Positions 31,401 through 51,200 of a stretch of 64,000 nucleotides of DNA are shown here, one piece after another. Below the pieces are notes generated by a model. The model ran no database searches. It saw nothing but the letters and a program-made list of their open reading frames with translations, and was not told the origin of the DNA. The stretch's first letter is position 1, and each line of letters starts with the position of its first letter. Source of the DNA: Notospermus geniculatus (lineage: Eukaryota; Nemertea; Pilidiophora; Heteronemertea; Lineidae); the NCBI GenBank assembly GCA_002633025.1, contig NMRB01000672.1, positions 37,784 through 101,783 on the forward strand, given 5' to 3'. The position numbers and the translations under genes are program-made.

Positions 31401-34400
31401 GCTGCAGTGCGCTGCATGCCACCAGTTTGTTCAATGTGGGAGCAGGTACACGGTGAATGCTGTAAATTTCATTGTATCAGACCAGAGGAACCAGGGATGA
31501 ACAACAAGAATAGTTCCACGTTCATCCGAGGCACCCCTGATGATGGTCGTCCGGCTAATGCTGATGGTAAGGGCAACAAGAACCATATATGTGATCCTCC
31601 TCTACAAAATCAGTGTTAAATTCGCACGGACATGACGGAAAATGAGCCTAAGCATGCTGACATTATACAGGAGATAACGAAAGAAATAGAACCACTCAGA
31701 CTTCAGGATAGACAGACTATGCTGAAGTTAGCAAATATTATGACCCTCCACCACAAAACAATTGTGAAGTCTGAGTGATTCCACTTCTGTCTTCATCTCC
31801 TGGTGTCATGTCAGTTCGAAGGCTCATTTCCCATGCGACTTAACACTGGCTTTGTAGAGGATGATTACATACTAAGGCATATTAACACACAAATTGGATT
31901 CCAGTGCATTTTGCGGTGCGGTTCCCAGAAGCCAATGTCTTCAACGCTATTTCAATAAACGGTCCACACAGAAATCATTGCATTGTGCAGAAAACCTGCA
32001 TGCTGCTTGCCTGGTAGAACTGGGGTGTCCAGGACGACTGGAATAGAGAAGAGGGAAACTTGATGGTGATGAAGTGTGAAGCTAATCCCGAAGGTTCTTG
32101 TTTTTCCAGATGACACAACAAACCTTGGTCTGCGCCTTGTGGCCAGTACAGTCACATCATTCCTGATCCTTGCTCTCCTTCTGTTCATGATTCATCGGTT
32201 ACGGAGGCGAAGGATGCTGTTGATGATGAGAAGTGAGTATCAGTGCTTCACATTTGAAATCTGCAGGAGCTCAATCAGTTGAGCTCCTCTAAGGCTCAGG
32301 GAGATCTGTTCACACTCGTGAAATCTGATGGTCAGTTACTTCAAGGAATTAGGATGCCGAGGAGCACGGTCAGTTGAGCTCCTCGGTGCAATTTTGTGTG
32401 TGCGCAGGGGCGCGAGCGTGATTGCGCCCGTCTTACGTGGAGCAATGGAGTATCAACATAGAAATAGACTATTTTGAAACTTCGCTTTTGCAGGACAGTG
32501 AATGAAAAGTATGTGTTTGTGAGGAGAGTTTTGATGAGTATTTATGTCACATTTCATGTCTTGCAGGGTTGAGTTCAAATAATCGCCGCGAGAATGGTTC
32601 AGATGTTGTTGCTGCTGCTTACGTCTCAGAGTATGATGACATCAACATTGGTGTTGAGATTCCTCCGTACGAGGATCCACCTCCGCCATATTCCCCTCCA
32701 AGGCCACCACGAAATCTTCCTGTAGAGGCGCCACCGCCATATGAGACAGTGCCACGAGCAAGTCCTGGCGACGTCAGTGAAATTGGCTTTCGTAATGTTC
32801 AAAGTCAGACGCAGGATACAATGATGCGAACGAGTGCTTCACAAATGCGAATTTTGGACCATGGCGATCGCCCAAATGATAATGCTCATCTGGGGCAAGT
32901 TGATAATAACAATGTGCATGGTGCTCATGACATGAATCAAAATCCAATTGCTGATGTTAATCAAAATCGTATCAGTAATATGAACAATACCAATGGTGCT
33001 ACTCATAGGTCTATAATGGTGCGTCTTCCCGAAACTGGATCTAATAGAGAATTTGAGAGGCTTCGACGCTCAGAGGCAGCAAGGTCTAATCGTGAAGAAC
33101 ATAACTACGAAAATCTTGATAGTCTTAGACGCATTTCTCTGCCTGAACCGATGTACGCAAACATCGACAGTGTTCATCGGAGTTTGATTGGTGGGATTCC
33201 AGGTGATGCGGAACATGAAAGAAATAATCGCAATGTTGAACGGCATAGTTGTTACATTGACCGTGAGCGTGGAAGGGTCTGGTATGAGCGGACAAGGGGA
33301 CGAGGTTCAAGTAGTGATACGGAAAGTAATCACAGTCGACGGGGAGGTTATGACACCGTGGACAATCCCATGTCGACAGATAGTTCACGTGCTTCCTCCA
33401 TGCATCAGTCGTTCTGTTCCCCAGTATTCCTCAAAGCGTGGATGTTTCACCAAATTTACCATTACCTAACAACACGGCTGGTGATGGCATTGAGGACGAG
33501 AGGGATGCGACTCGTCAGCGGCCTGGTGACCCACGCACATCCTTTCTGAAGAGGTCGGGTGAGATGGAAGTCCGGCGATTGCGCGATAGTCCACGTAACT
33601 CATTCTGCTTTGATGACAATACCGACCTTGATGAAATCAATGAATGTCCAATAAATGTGACTGTTACTGCATCTCCAGTTGATTCTACAACTAAGTCTAC
33701 TAGAAATAGTTATTGTGGATCACTGGATCGAAGTCATCGGCGACCTTGTTACCAATCTGCTTGTAGGACTTCGAAAATTGTTTTGGAGGATAATGAGGAC
33801 AGAAAGATAGTGTGGAGTAGCCAAGACAGTGCATCAAATGTCTCAGAACGATCCGTACAAACCCAGAGTGAACCTTGTGTGCAAGAAGACAGGGATGTGC
33901 ATTATCTAACAGTACCAGTCCGAGCTACTTTGCCAAAGTCAGAACCCGAGCAGCAGCAGTGTGGACAAACTCCACGGTTTAGAATCTCCAAGTTCTTAGA
34001 TGCACCATTTAGTAATTTCAGGCATTCCACTTATGCAGCTCAGCCACCTTCTCCGAGATCTAATCAAAATAAAACTCAAGGTTTGCATCGACGGAGTCTT
34101 CCACCTATGAGCTTGAGTCTTGGGGTAATGGAGTCACAGCTCTGTGCTGGGCACCAGCGTCCAGAGCAACAAAGAGGAAACATTCATCCACCGCAACTCC
34201 ATGATAATGATTCTGAACACAATTATAATAATTATCAAAAGAAGTTAAGTCGCTTAAAACCGGACACCGCGTTCTCTCCCACCGCTAGTCCTGATGTCTA
34301 CCCCGGGTCCACTCACTTTTCATCACCGTTGACTCCAGTGCAGAGTAGTTCATGTAATAGTCCCAATCATTACTGTCAGGGAGGTACTCCCATCCAGTCT

Positions 34401-35672
34401 CCAATAACTCCAGGGACTCCGGTGCACCCACTACAACGATCAAATTCATTGTTATCTCAGGCATCATTCTTGTCGATATGTTCAGAGACTGGTGAAAAAC
34501 GTAAACGGAAGCACCACAGTCATCATTACGATGGTTTGTCATCGCCGGGATGGATAGGTTCATACAGGGCACATCGCTCTGCTTCAAGAGGTAATCCTCG
34601 GAAGTATCCCAGCATGGGTTCTGTTTTGCCGCCGTCGCTGTCTTGTGAATGTGATGAGGAGTCGGTGGAGAATTTTCAGAATTGTCGACTGCACAATACC
34701 GACCGACAGAAAGCTATAAGTAGTTACAGTGTTCATTCTTGCCCGGAGGAGCTACCAAAGGAAGAAAGTCTTCCAGTGTGTGTACATGGAGGAGCAAGGC
34801 CAAAAGCTGCTTGCAACTACCGTCATTCACAAAAGCTTGGCAGCAGAGATACAAGAGCAACAAATAGTCCTGAAAACATGAATCAAGTAAAACAGTCATG
34901 CTCCCCAGAGGAGAGGGTGGACAATGTGGGCCAGACTGATCCAAATGCGATGGATGATAACGGTAACCCTGCTTTGCCTGAGAAAAGGCCTGTTGAGGAT
35001 AATTTCAAAGCAAGTGACAGTCCAGATCGCTACAGAAAGGTTCGCAGGAGAGATATTCTTGTTGATCCAAGCACTACTTTCAAACAGTATGGATTTATTG
35101 ATAGTCCTGAGCTTTTTTCGGCAATAGAACAAAATGCTGCTTTTCGCATTGATTACATTCCTGATATAAGTCAGCAGACCAAGAGTAAATCAACTGGCAG
35201 TGTGGCAACAAAGTCTAATGATTTGGGTGAAACAAAACACTCGCAGTCAACTGAGAGAGGCGACGCAAGTAAAAAACATGAAAGGTCGCATTCTGCTGAA
35301 AGAGCTCCTGTACGATGGGTCCCTGGGCACAGCAGGAGACCTCACTCAATGGCTGAACACAGTCGTCCTAGCATAACTCCTAGTTTCAGTTGGCGACGAA
35401 CACGGCGCAACTCGTATAGACGACGGTCTGCTCGTAGAAAATCTCGCCAGTCCGTTTCGTTTGATCAACCAGATTCGAGTGGCCACGGTCGTGTCTCTAC
35501 CAATCCAATATCAAATCAGCGAGGTCGGAGCTTGGAGAGGAACTCTGCCCCTCGGGTAAAGCGCGATGAATCTCCTGCGACGATGGTGATACGTCCTGGA
35601 CGCGAATTTGGTGCAAATCGAGATCCGAGGGGTAAAGATCAGTGTGGAATGGGAGACACTCCTTCAGTTTAA
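28487..35672 (+). CDS. DGCR2-like single-pass membrane protein with VWC domain and long PPxY tail (frameshifted in assembly)
   Basis: Four coding exons: 28487-28640, 31276-31566, 32110-32232 and 32567-35672. Residues 1-25 form a signal peptide followed by a poly-Ala and Gln stretch. A von Willebrand factor C domain (about residues 55-125) has paired cysteines, a CMTCTC motif and a CCKFHC motif. A transmembrane segment around 156-177 ends in RLRRRR, very like the membrane segment of vertebrate DGCR2. The cytoplasmic tail starts with PPxY motifs (near 221-224, 227-231 and 245-248), which bind WW domains of NEDD4-type ligases, then runs for about 950 residues of Ser/Arg-rich disorder. The LDLR-A and C-type lectin domains of vertebrate DGCR2 are absent and exon phases join directly without them. 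The frame breaks near a C4 run at 33418-33421, where reading continues one frame over for the remaining 745 codons; a one-base assembly error is the simplest explanation. Confidence 0.8.
29080..29185 (+). repeat. aaggtagggtgg repeats
   Basis: The word aggtagggtgg or a close variant occurs four times in about 110 bases (from about 29066 to 29181) inside the first DGCR2-like intron. Confidence 0.5.
30009..30121 (+). repeat. imperfect ~57-bp tandem duplication
   Basis: gagattcattttggcagaga ... agcacatac ... cttgggttacttt occurs twice in succession with small indels. Intronic. Confidence 0.75.
31591..31866. repeat. imperfect inverted-repeat element in a DGCR2-like intron
   Basis: The arms, about 31591-31708 and 31753-31866, are reverse complements with scattered mismatches. 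Outer ends read gatcctcctctacaaa and tttgtagaggatgat. The first DGCR2-like donor-side bases at 31567 lie just outside it. Confidence 0.65.
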
Positions 35673-38600
35673 TCTTCACGACAAGTGATAGTTTGCATAT
35701 CTCAGGTCTATGTTTTAATGGGGCCATAACAAATATGTACTCGTCATATATGCAACAAGTCGGTTGAAAACTTGAGCCAGTTTTGCGGCTCTGTACTTTC
35801 TTAGCATTTAAACAGAAGGCCACAAATGGTAAACAAAACGATCGGCGGAGAAAATGGCAGTGTCAAAAAGCAGCAAGTGTTGTAGAGTAAGATAGTAAAA
35901 CCAAATACATAGGTCTAAAAACAATTCAGTATGTTTTCAATAGTGTTGCTCCAATGAGGGAAATCTGTTGAAAAGGAAAGGATGCAATATACAAAATTAA
36001 TGCCATCCTCGTGCTAAGTTACTCGATTATGATCATGTTTTACATTACATGTATAAACAGTTTTGCATTACCTGTTGTGCTATGTCACCTTGCATATGCA
36101 GTGAATGTTGTTCTGTGTATGTTTACCTAAATGTACCGTTAGTATTGGTATAGAAATCTATCACCAAATAATGTACCAAAATATCGTATTGCACTGCACA
36201 AGAAAACAAACAGGAATACTTCCCTCTGGTGTAAAAGTCGTGAGAGGGTGGTTGACTGTACAAGTAGCTGTATTCCTCATTACTTGGTACATTGGAGGCT
36301 CAACGGAGCTGTTGCTTCAACCATTTACACTTCCACTGATCCCCAGTGAAGATACTGCCTTTTTGCCATTGGGAAGCAGAATAGTTAGTATGGAATTTCT
36401 GTCACTACAATTGCAATTAGCTGTAACTTCTTTTTGGAGACTGAAACTGTATTACTGTTGTAACGTTTTTGAATGTTCCCATGTGCAAGTGTTTCCCTAC
36501 TAGTACTAGAGTCCAACAGAACACTGTGATTTGACAGTAGGGGATACAGAGAGAGACAAGTCCATCTATCTGCCAGCATTTCCCAAATAATTTGGTCAAA
36601 CACTGGCAGATTTTACACCTAATTCACCAGTACACCTAGATGTCTTGTCTTCATTCAGTTCTCAAGGAGTAGGAATAGCTGAGTTAGAGTATTATCTGGA
36701 CAGTTTTATAATCTTCACTACTATGACTTCTGCATATCAGGCAAAATATAAGCCAAAATGGAAATGTTACTGCTTAGATGCTGTTCTATAATCATATACT
36801 GTAACTAAGCTATTTATTTTCACGATTTACACATTTTGAAATGTTTTAGGTCTGGATGTGTTAGTTACGTAGTGATAGTGACAGTGAATCAAGTGGAGCA
36901 AGTTGCTTTTGCCCTGTACATGTATATGAAGAGTGTGTCCCGATGCCCATAGCACTACTGACACTGTGTCGAACCACTTCCACATTACCCTATTTATAGG
37001 CCTGTGCAATCCAGATCAGGCTCCACTTCCTGGGAAGTATTGCACAAAGCATTCTTGACTAGCCCAGACACCCACTTAAAACATCTGTGCCAGCTTGCCA
37101 GTACCCTTTTAACAGCTAGGTGGGGTAAGAGGCCAATTGAGGTAAAGAGACGCGAGCCAGAATCTTACCAGGAGGTGGATCCAGGATTGGGAAACGAAGG
37201 GGTGCCCTGTACTAGGAACTTTGAAATTTGCATGGAATTCCAGAATTTCATGGTCAGTTTTGCAGATTTGTTGGCCAAAAGGGGAGGTGCGCACCCGGGG
37301 CATCCCCTCTGGATATGCGCCTGGATACTGAACTGCGACCTTAGGACACTAGCCAGAGGCCTGAGCCACTTGGGAGGCCTGATCCTGGAAGAATTCCTTT
37401 CCTCACATCATATTCCCTACTGCATTTGCTTTCCAAGACAATCTCCAAATTCATGTTGGGTGCCCAAAAACGATGTATTTGAAATGGATGGTGGACATCA
37501 AAATGTTGGAAGATATTTCACCATCAGGAAATAGGTCTACTGGTTGCATAGAACAAATTTTTGTTACATTCTTTGTTGGAGTTTAGATGATGAACTAATG
37601 CTGACATTTACTTGTATATTGTATGTAGAGTTGTGCTGTTTATGAAGTCTAGTACTTATTAAGTAGATTTACCTATTTTATGTTGATTTTATACATTTTG
37701 AAGTTTATTACATTGATCAGGGCATTGGTAATCTACAATATTAGACCTATTGTCCATCCTATCAGGGTGAAACGAGATTGTGTTCCTTTACATCCAACCT
37801 TGGAGGAATTATACTGTCAGTATAATTCCTCCAAGATCCAAAATGTAACTGGTGTGACAGGAATCTAAGTCCCCTATAATCTGTAAGTCCAGTTTTAGTC
37901 TTCATTGTTTAATCCTTTTAACAAGGGATTAGGACATAATATGGCTTTAGAGACCATGACCATCTGAATATAACCTTACAATAGCTGACTGACTCAGACT
38001 TGCATTCCTCAAACGATTGTTCATTCCACACTTATCTGTGTCAGGTTTTTTACGAGGGTTCCCCGATTGCTGGGTGATTCTCCATTCTTCATTCAGTTAT
38101 GACCACATTAAGGTGAAATTTGATTGGCAGAGGGCTATTGAGTAGCCAAGCCAGGCTTGAGTGAAGGAAGATGAAGTCTGAAATTACTTTTATATTTAAA
38201 ATATCTAATCTAACTCTGTTTATTCTCTTAAAGATATAATAATTTGTTGTTCATTATCCGGATGATGGTTTGTTGCTCTGCACATCATGTGACTGCAGGT
38301 TTGTACGGAACTGCTTGTCGAGAAGAATCCGTGTTTATCACAGCTAAACTACTGAACTACTGTGTAACTACTGATATACAACTACTTGAGTTGTCGCCGC
38401 TGGCCATGCAGGTCTGAACACGCCATATCAGTCATGAAAAATGAAGAACAATTGATATTTTTTAGTTACTGTATATCCCCTACGTGTATATCAAACCTGG
38501 TGTAACAGTAAAGAATGTCCCCCTGTAAAAGTCTCTGCTTCTGTTGTTCCAAGGATATAAAAACCAAATGGAACAATACGATCTTGGTTTCCAGGACATT

Positions 38601-39919
38601 AATTCGTGGAGACATTCTTTCCTTTCACACCTCTGTTGTAGAATGTGATTCTTACCACTTCGTCTGTCACTAGCTAGACATCTAATATAAATAAAGATGC
38701 TCATTGACATCGGTATTGTTGGATATGTAAGTCTTCCTTTTGGTTCCTAGTTTACGAAGACCTTGGGAAGCCAAGGGGCAGTTCGATGACTGGTTGAGCA
38801 CCAAGCTGGCAGCACACATGACATCTCTCAGTGAGATCATCTCTGCAAGCCACTGTGCCACCTCGTGCACTTCCGCGACGCAGCTCGCAGATACGATTTC
38901 CAGTCTCTCGCAGACGTGAATTTGTATGCGTGCTGTCAGCTTCAGAAGCGCATCGATGTCAGTGTGAGATGCTCGGCCGAGAGGCTCCCTGTGTCTAAAA
39001 TATGCAGTACCAAATCAAGATCAAGGCTAGGCTATTCTAGAAGCTTATTGTTTGCAGGGCAGAATACAAAAACTTAAAGTGGACCTTAGGCCGGGTTTAG
39101 GCCTACCGTACATCGGATGAGACGACGATGTTGCGGTTGTCACGTCACTGATTTGATAAATTGATCTGCAGGGGATCGAGGAGCATTTATGTCATGCGCG
39201 ATTAGGCTTTGGCCTAGCGGAATTTTTGCAACGGCCTATTTAACAGCAAATCGTCTGCTAATAACCCCCCCCCCAACCACCACATTTGAACAGCCATATC
39301 GCGCTTCCATGACGTCACGAAACTGTTTCCGTATTCTTTCTTGCTGTTTAGTGTTTGTGTATTTTGAAGAATTAACAAATGGCAGCCCAAACATGACATG
39401 CATGCATGCATGCATGACAACAGCATGCAGATCATGACATGCATGATCAGCTGGAGATTGCAGTGCAGTGGATAAGCTAGGCTAGGCTAGTTATCCTCAT
39501 GTTTACGTTTATGACTGACTGTATGTCAACGTGCTAGATTTGTAAGAGCTTCAATCTCTTACCGTAGTCTCTAGTAGGCCTAGAGACTCAATCATGTCAA
39601 TGGCAATCCCTAGTTGTACCGGTACATGGCTAGGCCTACTCAGCATGCTCAGTCCATAGCCCAAGCTAGCCAAGGCAAGGCTATAGGCCTAGACCTAACA
39701 GCGAAAAAACAGGAACAGAGGTAGCCTAGGCCTAGGCCTAGGGCGGCCTAGCCTACTAACTACTAGGGCTAGGCCTAGCCTGATAGCCTAGCCTAGGCCT
39801 CCATGAAAAATAAAAGCGCTTTCTTTCCAAATAGGCCTAAGTTTCAAAATTGAAAATAGAGGTGTCATTTGGTGTTGTCAGTTTTCAGCTGAGATGGTCC
39901 GCAATCAAAGACGTTTATC
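35673..39919. other. 3' flank of the DGCR2-like gene and spacer
   Basis: No supported exon. A candidate distal poly(A) signal is at 38690-38695. Repeat-like pieces include 37130-37400 (containing gtgcgcacccggggcatccc), the MITE copy at 37851-38031 with a 16-bp-stem hairpin just before it (37799-37835), and sequence rich in aggcct near 39570-39840. A catgcatgcatgcatg run lies near 39400. Confidence 0.45.
37851..38031 (+). repeat. ggtgtga-terminated MITE family, copy 2
   Basis: Begins ggtgtgacaggaat, contains gaccatgaccatctgaatat and cttgcattcct, and ends with tcattccacac. It aligns by eye with copies at 17276-17444 and 61312-61494 and is the most diverged. Confidence 0.6.
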
Positions 39920-40138
39920 CACAGGGACTTGAGGCATGCATTGCAGGGGTGGTGGGCGTGTTACAGAGGTCTAATAACAAACCCCCGAGTAATGCCCCGG
40001 TATACTGACGTATACCTAGTAGAAAAGTTATTTTTCTACTAGGTATACGTCAGTATACCGGGGCATTACTCGGGGGTTTGTTATTAGACCTCTGTAACAC
40101 GCCCACCACCCCTGCAATGCATGCCTCAAGTCCCTGTG
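39920..40138. mobile_element. 219-bp perfect palindrome with 8-bp target-site duplication
   Basis: Arms 39920-40026 and 40032-40138 (107 bp each, no mismatch seen) flank a 5-base loop. The direct repeat cgtttatc abuts both ends (39912-39919 and 40139-40146). Ends read cacagggacttgagg. An 8-bp duplication fits hAT- or P-like insertion; the family cannot be named from the ends alone. The absence of arm divergence indicates a recent insertion. It ends 50 bases before the SANBR start codon. Confidence 0.85.
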
Positions 40139-40188
40139 CGTTTATCTTTCGTAAAAGAACATTTTGGCCGTGCACTTGCAGCTGCACC

Positions 40189-47369
<7,181 letters not shown>

Positions 47370-48297
47370 GATGAGTCGCCTCCCTCCAATGTATGCAAAT
47401 CCGTCCTGGCCTGCTGAGTGTTATGTTAATTTATTCTGCCATTTTACTCCTGGGTTCTTAATGGCAAAATGCACACAACCGGCATTCCATATGAATATAA
47501 TGGGCTCTCCCCGTCATGCCACAGGCCAATCTTATTGGTTCAATGGTTCCCTGGTTTTGAGCCCTCTTACAATATGTCCATTGCATATATTTTATCAGTT
47601 ACCTTTGCAACATTTTAGAAGTATTTATCTTAATTTATCATTTTAGGACTTGATTTTGAATGATCGACGTAAGAGTGAGATGTGTTTTAGATATGGAGAA
47701 CAGCACAAGTTTTAACAAGTGCACGAGTGAGGTATTTTGAGCAATAAAATAAAACTTGATAACCTGCCATTGTTATGTTATCTGTGATTTCCTTCCTTCT
47801 AGAGATTCCACTCTTTTCAGTTTGTCTTGCTTGAAGTTGCAATAATATGTACAGTAGTTTCAAGTAGGCCTACAGTGCTTCAAAAGTATGAGTCAATATG
47901 GGGGGGGGGTCTGTGGAGATTGTATTGTATCTTTGCACTAATTAATGTTTATTTCCTGTTCCCTTGAGAATCATACATATGCCAACACAAAAGTTACCAA
48001 ACATCGATAAAATCACACTTCCAGGTCTTGTCGATTGTCTCTGTTTCCCAAATATCTGCTGGGAGTTCAGAACCCGGTATCAATTCAGCATCATCTATCA
48101 GTTGTATTTTACAGCTTGCAAGCATATCCATCACGTTGAAGGTACTCGTACTCTTCAGTTCAGCTGTTGAAGATTTCCTCCGGTGGTATGAAAGTGGATT
48201 CTCTGTCTTTGCCGCTGGGGATGTGGATACTGTTGGTAAGATATGTCTGAAAGGGATAGATATGATAGATGTTCAGTGTCGTGAGGTCTTTTTGTGC
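47370..48297. other. tail-to-tail spacer between SANBR and the RAMA gene
   Basis: Contains the SANBR poly(A) signal (47743) and a G9 run near 47900. No exon is supported. Confidence 0.5.
47743..47748 (+). terminator. poly(A) signal of SANBR
   Basis: AATAAAATAAAA about 370 bases after the stop codon. Confidence 0.65.
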
Positions 48298-51200
48298 TCA
48301 AATTTGGATAATTTCAAAATTATTTGCTGCCAAATTTTGACCAAATAATTGCACTACGGACCTCCCCTCAACCTGTCCTTGTTCCATATCATGTATTGGT
48401 TGTGGATGCTTCTGGTTGCATGTTGGTGGTGGTGATGCCACTTTTAGACCATCTAAATAACTCTCGAGTGGTTTTCCATTGAATAGCACCTATAAAGTAT
48501 CACAAGAATAGAAATAATGAAATATTGGAGCAATATTTCACAACAATGAGAAGCGAATGTATGGTATGTTGTTCCATCTAATCATCTTGCAAACCTATGG
48601 AGGCCATGAGGCAAGATGCGATTCGGTTTCCTTGAATGCCGGCCTTTTGGGGCATGGTGACATACTTTCTTGTAAGCCATTTTTGTGTTCTGAAGGGTTC
48701 CTACTGCAGCCATGCACCAGGACATCGGAGTTTGGAATGTCTCTCCACCAGAGGACTGGATCTTGCCGTCTTCATTCAGAGATGCATGGAATGTGTTGGT
48801 CTACAAAGATGGAAATAAAATACACTGGAACTTCCCCCTTGGACACCTCTGCCAGGAGGATACTAACAAAAACCTTGCCTCTGTTCCATCCCCATGACAT
48901 CATGTACCTTCTAATTTTATACTTACCTCCGTCACAATGCTAAGCAAATCTTTCCCAGGTTTCAGTATGCCTTGGTCAACAAGCTGCTTCAATTTGGAGT
49001 CTTTCTTTTTTTTCTGTTGAAAGGATAAATGATTGCTTCAACTTGTAAGTTAGAAGTTCAGTTTGTGCCTCCGAACAGCTGCTGTGAATGACGATTGACA
49101 ATGCCTTGGTCCAGTCCCTGTCTGTGTTCAATCCTATGAAATTTAACCCATCCATTATGGAGACCTTGTCATTGAGAGCACGTATAAGAAGATATCTGAA
49201 ACATTTTCTATCATGATGAATCTTTCCTCACCAATACATACCTTCTTCTTGACGCCCTCCACTGGGTTCTGTAAACCCACTTTGAAACATCTTGGTCTCT
49301 TTCTGCTCACAACGCTGCTGTCATCAGAGGTCATACTTGGCGCCAAAGGTCGTTTGGGGAAACCTTGAAACCGGTAGAGTGGCTTGGGAAATGAAGCTGC
49401 CTTCGATACTGGTTTAAAAAATTTCCCAGTTGGTGGCTTCACTTTCAAAACTGACTGTTCGTAAGAGGTTGACTGCAAGTCTTTTCCACTTTGAGGAGGT
49501 ACTGTTTGTTGTCCAACGACTGAGTGTGCTCTATGTTCTGTTTCCTTAGGCACATTTTCACTCATAACAATCTGCTTAGGCATTGTCATCCCTGCATTTG
49601 TTTTCAGTGCTTGCACTTTGGTTGTATTCCCAGCAAACCTATACCCAGGGCCAAGCAAAATGACAGTTTTTGGTTTTGCTGATGAAAGGACTTCAGTTTT
49701 GCCAGACTTCGAGATGTCGTTGTGTGATCTATCTGGTAAACGTGTGGTGGTCAAAATCTGAGGTTTCTCCTTGCTGCTGGTTGCAGAGGGTAAGGGCACA
49801 GTTACAGCCAACCCTGCTTTCTGTAGATGAATAGTGGTCTTATCGTTCTGTTTAGATTTACTGGGCGTTGGCAATACACCAGGATTATGTGATGGCGTCT
49901 GAGAAGTGCGACCTAAACCAGCACTTTCCCATTTTTCACTCTCCTGCATCTCTGCCACACTACACTGTGACACTGCTGTTGTAACCCGGGCCACACCACA
50001 CTGTGACACTGCTGTAGAAACCGGGGCCACACCAAACTGTGACAGTGCTGTTGTAACCCGGGCAACACCACACTGTGACACTGCTGCAGTAGGAATAACC
50101 CGGGACATGTGGGACAAACAGCGTCCATTTCTGAAACTTTCCAGCTTGGAAATGATTTGCCTATTGTCATTCAACACATCGAGAAGTTTCTTTTGGCGTG
50201 CTGTCAACATTGTTAATTGCTGTTTCAGGTTTTGCTTGCTAAACTTCACAGCTGATCCTCCCTTGATGATACGAGTTATTGTGTCTTTCTCAACTCTGTT
50301 GTTCCTTCCAATTTGATGAAGTGCTGTCTGAAGACTGTTTGTCTCAGATCGGAGTTGGTCTGGAAAAACAATGCAAAGTATAATTTTATCTGTAGAGGAC
50401 TTAGCCAAAATGTCTTGTATCAAGTGGATGTCTACTGGTTAGGTACATACCTATGGTTTCCTCACTGAGCTGTTTATCCAGCAATTTTGCTTGAATTCTG
50501 GCCTGTTTCATTTCAATATCAGACATAGTTGCCATGGTATCTGTGTGCTTCTGAAAGATAACATAGGACGACATCTGAGAGCTTTTCAGTGTGTGAAGGC
50601 TGCAAGATTATTCTCATAACAGAGGTATCCATGCACCCCTCGTATTGGGCTGTATTCCCACTGCTACAAAGACAGAATCAACACCAATCATATGAAGTAA
50701 TTAGCTCACCGACAGTAAAGTATACATGTCATATTTCTTGGGTGTCCCTTGGGTAGTCTCTCTCCTCTGAGGTTTCTTCATCCCAGCGGCTGTAAAATCG
50801 AACCTGTGACTGCTCCTCCAACTCCCAGTGCTTGGCATTTCACTGGCACTGCTGCCAATGCTCCCTGTTTTAGAGATTTTTCTTTGCTGTTGTTCAGACT
50901 TGTTAGTGAGTGGTATCAGAGGCTCAGACATTTGTGTCTCCGGGATGGTATCCACAATCTGAGTATCCTTGAATGACTGAGGGACATCGTGGTGGTAAGT
51001 ATTTTCACTGTCTATGCTGCATTGCTGTCCACTTTTGAACTTGGTGTCTCTGAAAGTAGGTTTGCTGTTGACACTTCTTGGAGCAGTTACCAAGGGGATC
51101 AGTGGTTCAGAAAGATATGTAGTACCAGACACTAGAGACAGCCTGTCATCCACGTCATTATCTTCCTTGTCTGCTTTTGTTTCCCCAGATGGTCTTTCCC

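Noticed and set aside
37004-37534. 176-codon plus-strand frame in the spacer after the DGCR2-like gene
   Set aside because: Low-quality protein sequence overlapping repeat-like DNA (37130-37400); no ATG context, domain or splice evidence.
49906-50316. 136-codon plus-strand frame with repeats
   Set aside because: Antisense of the tandem-repeat part of the RAMA-protein exon.
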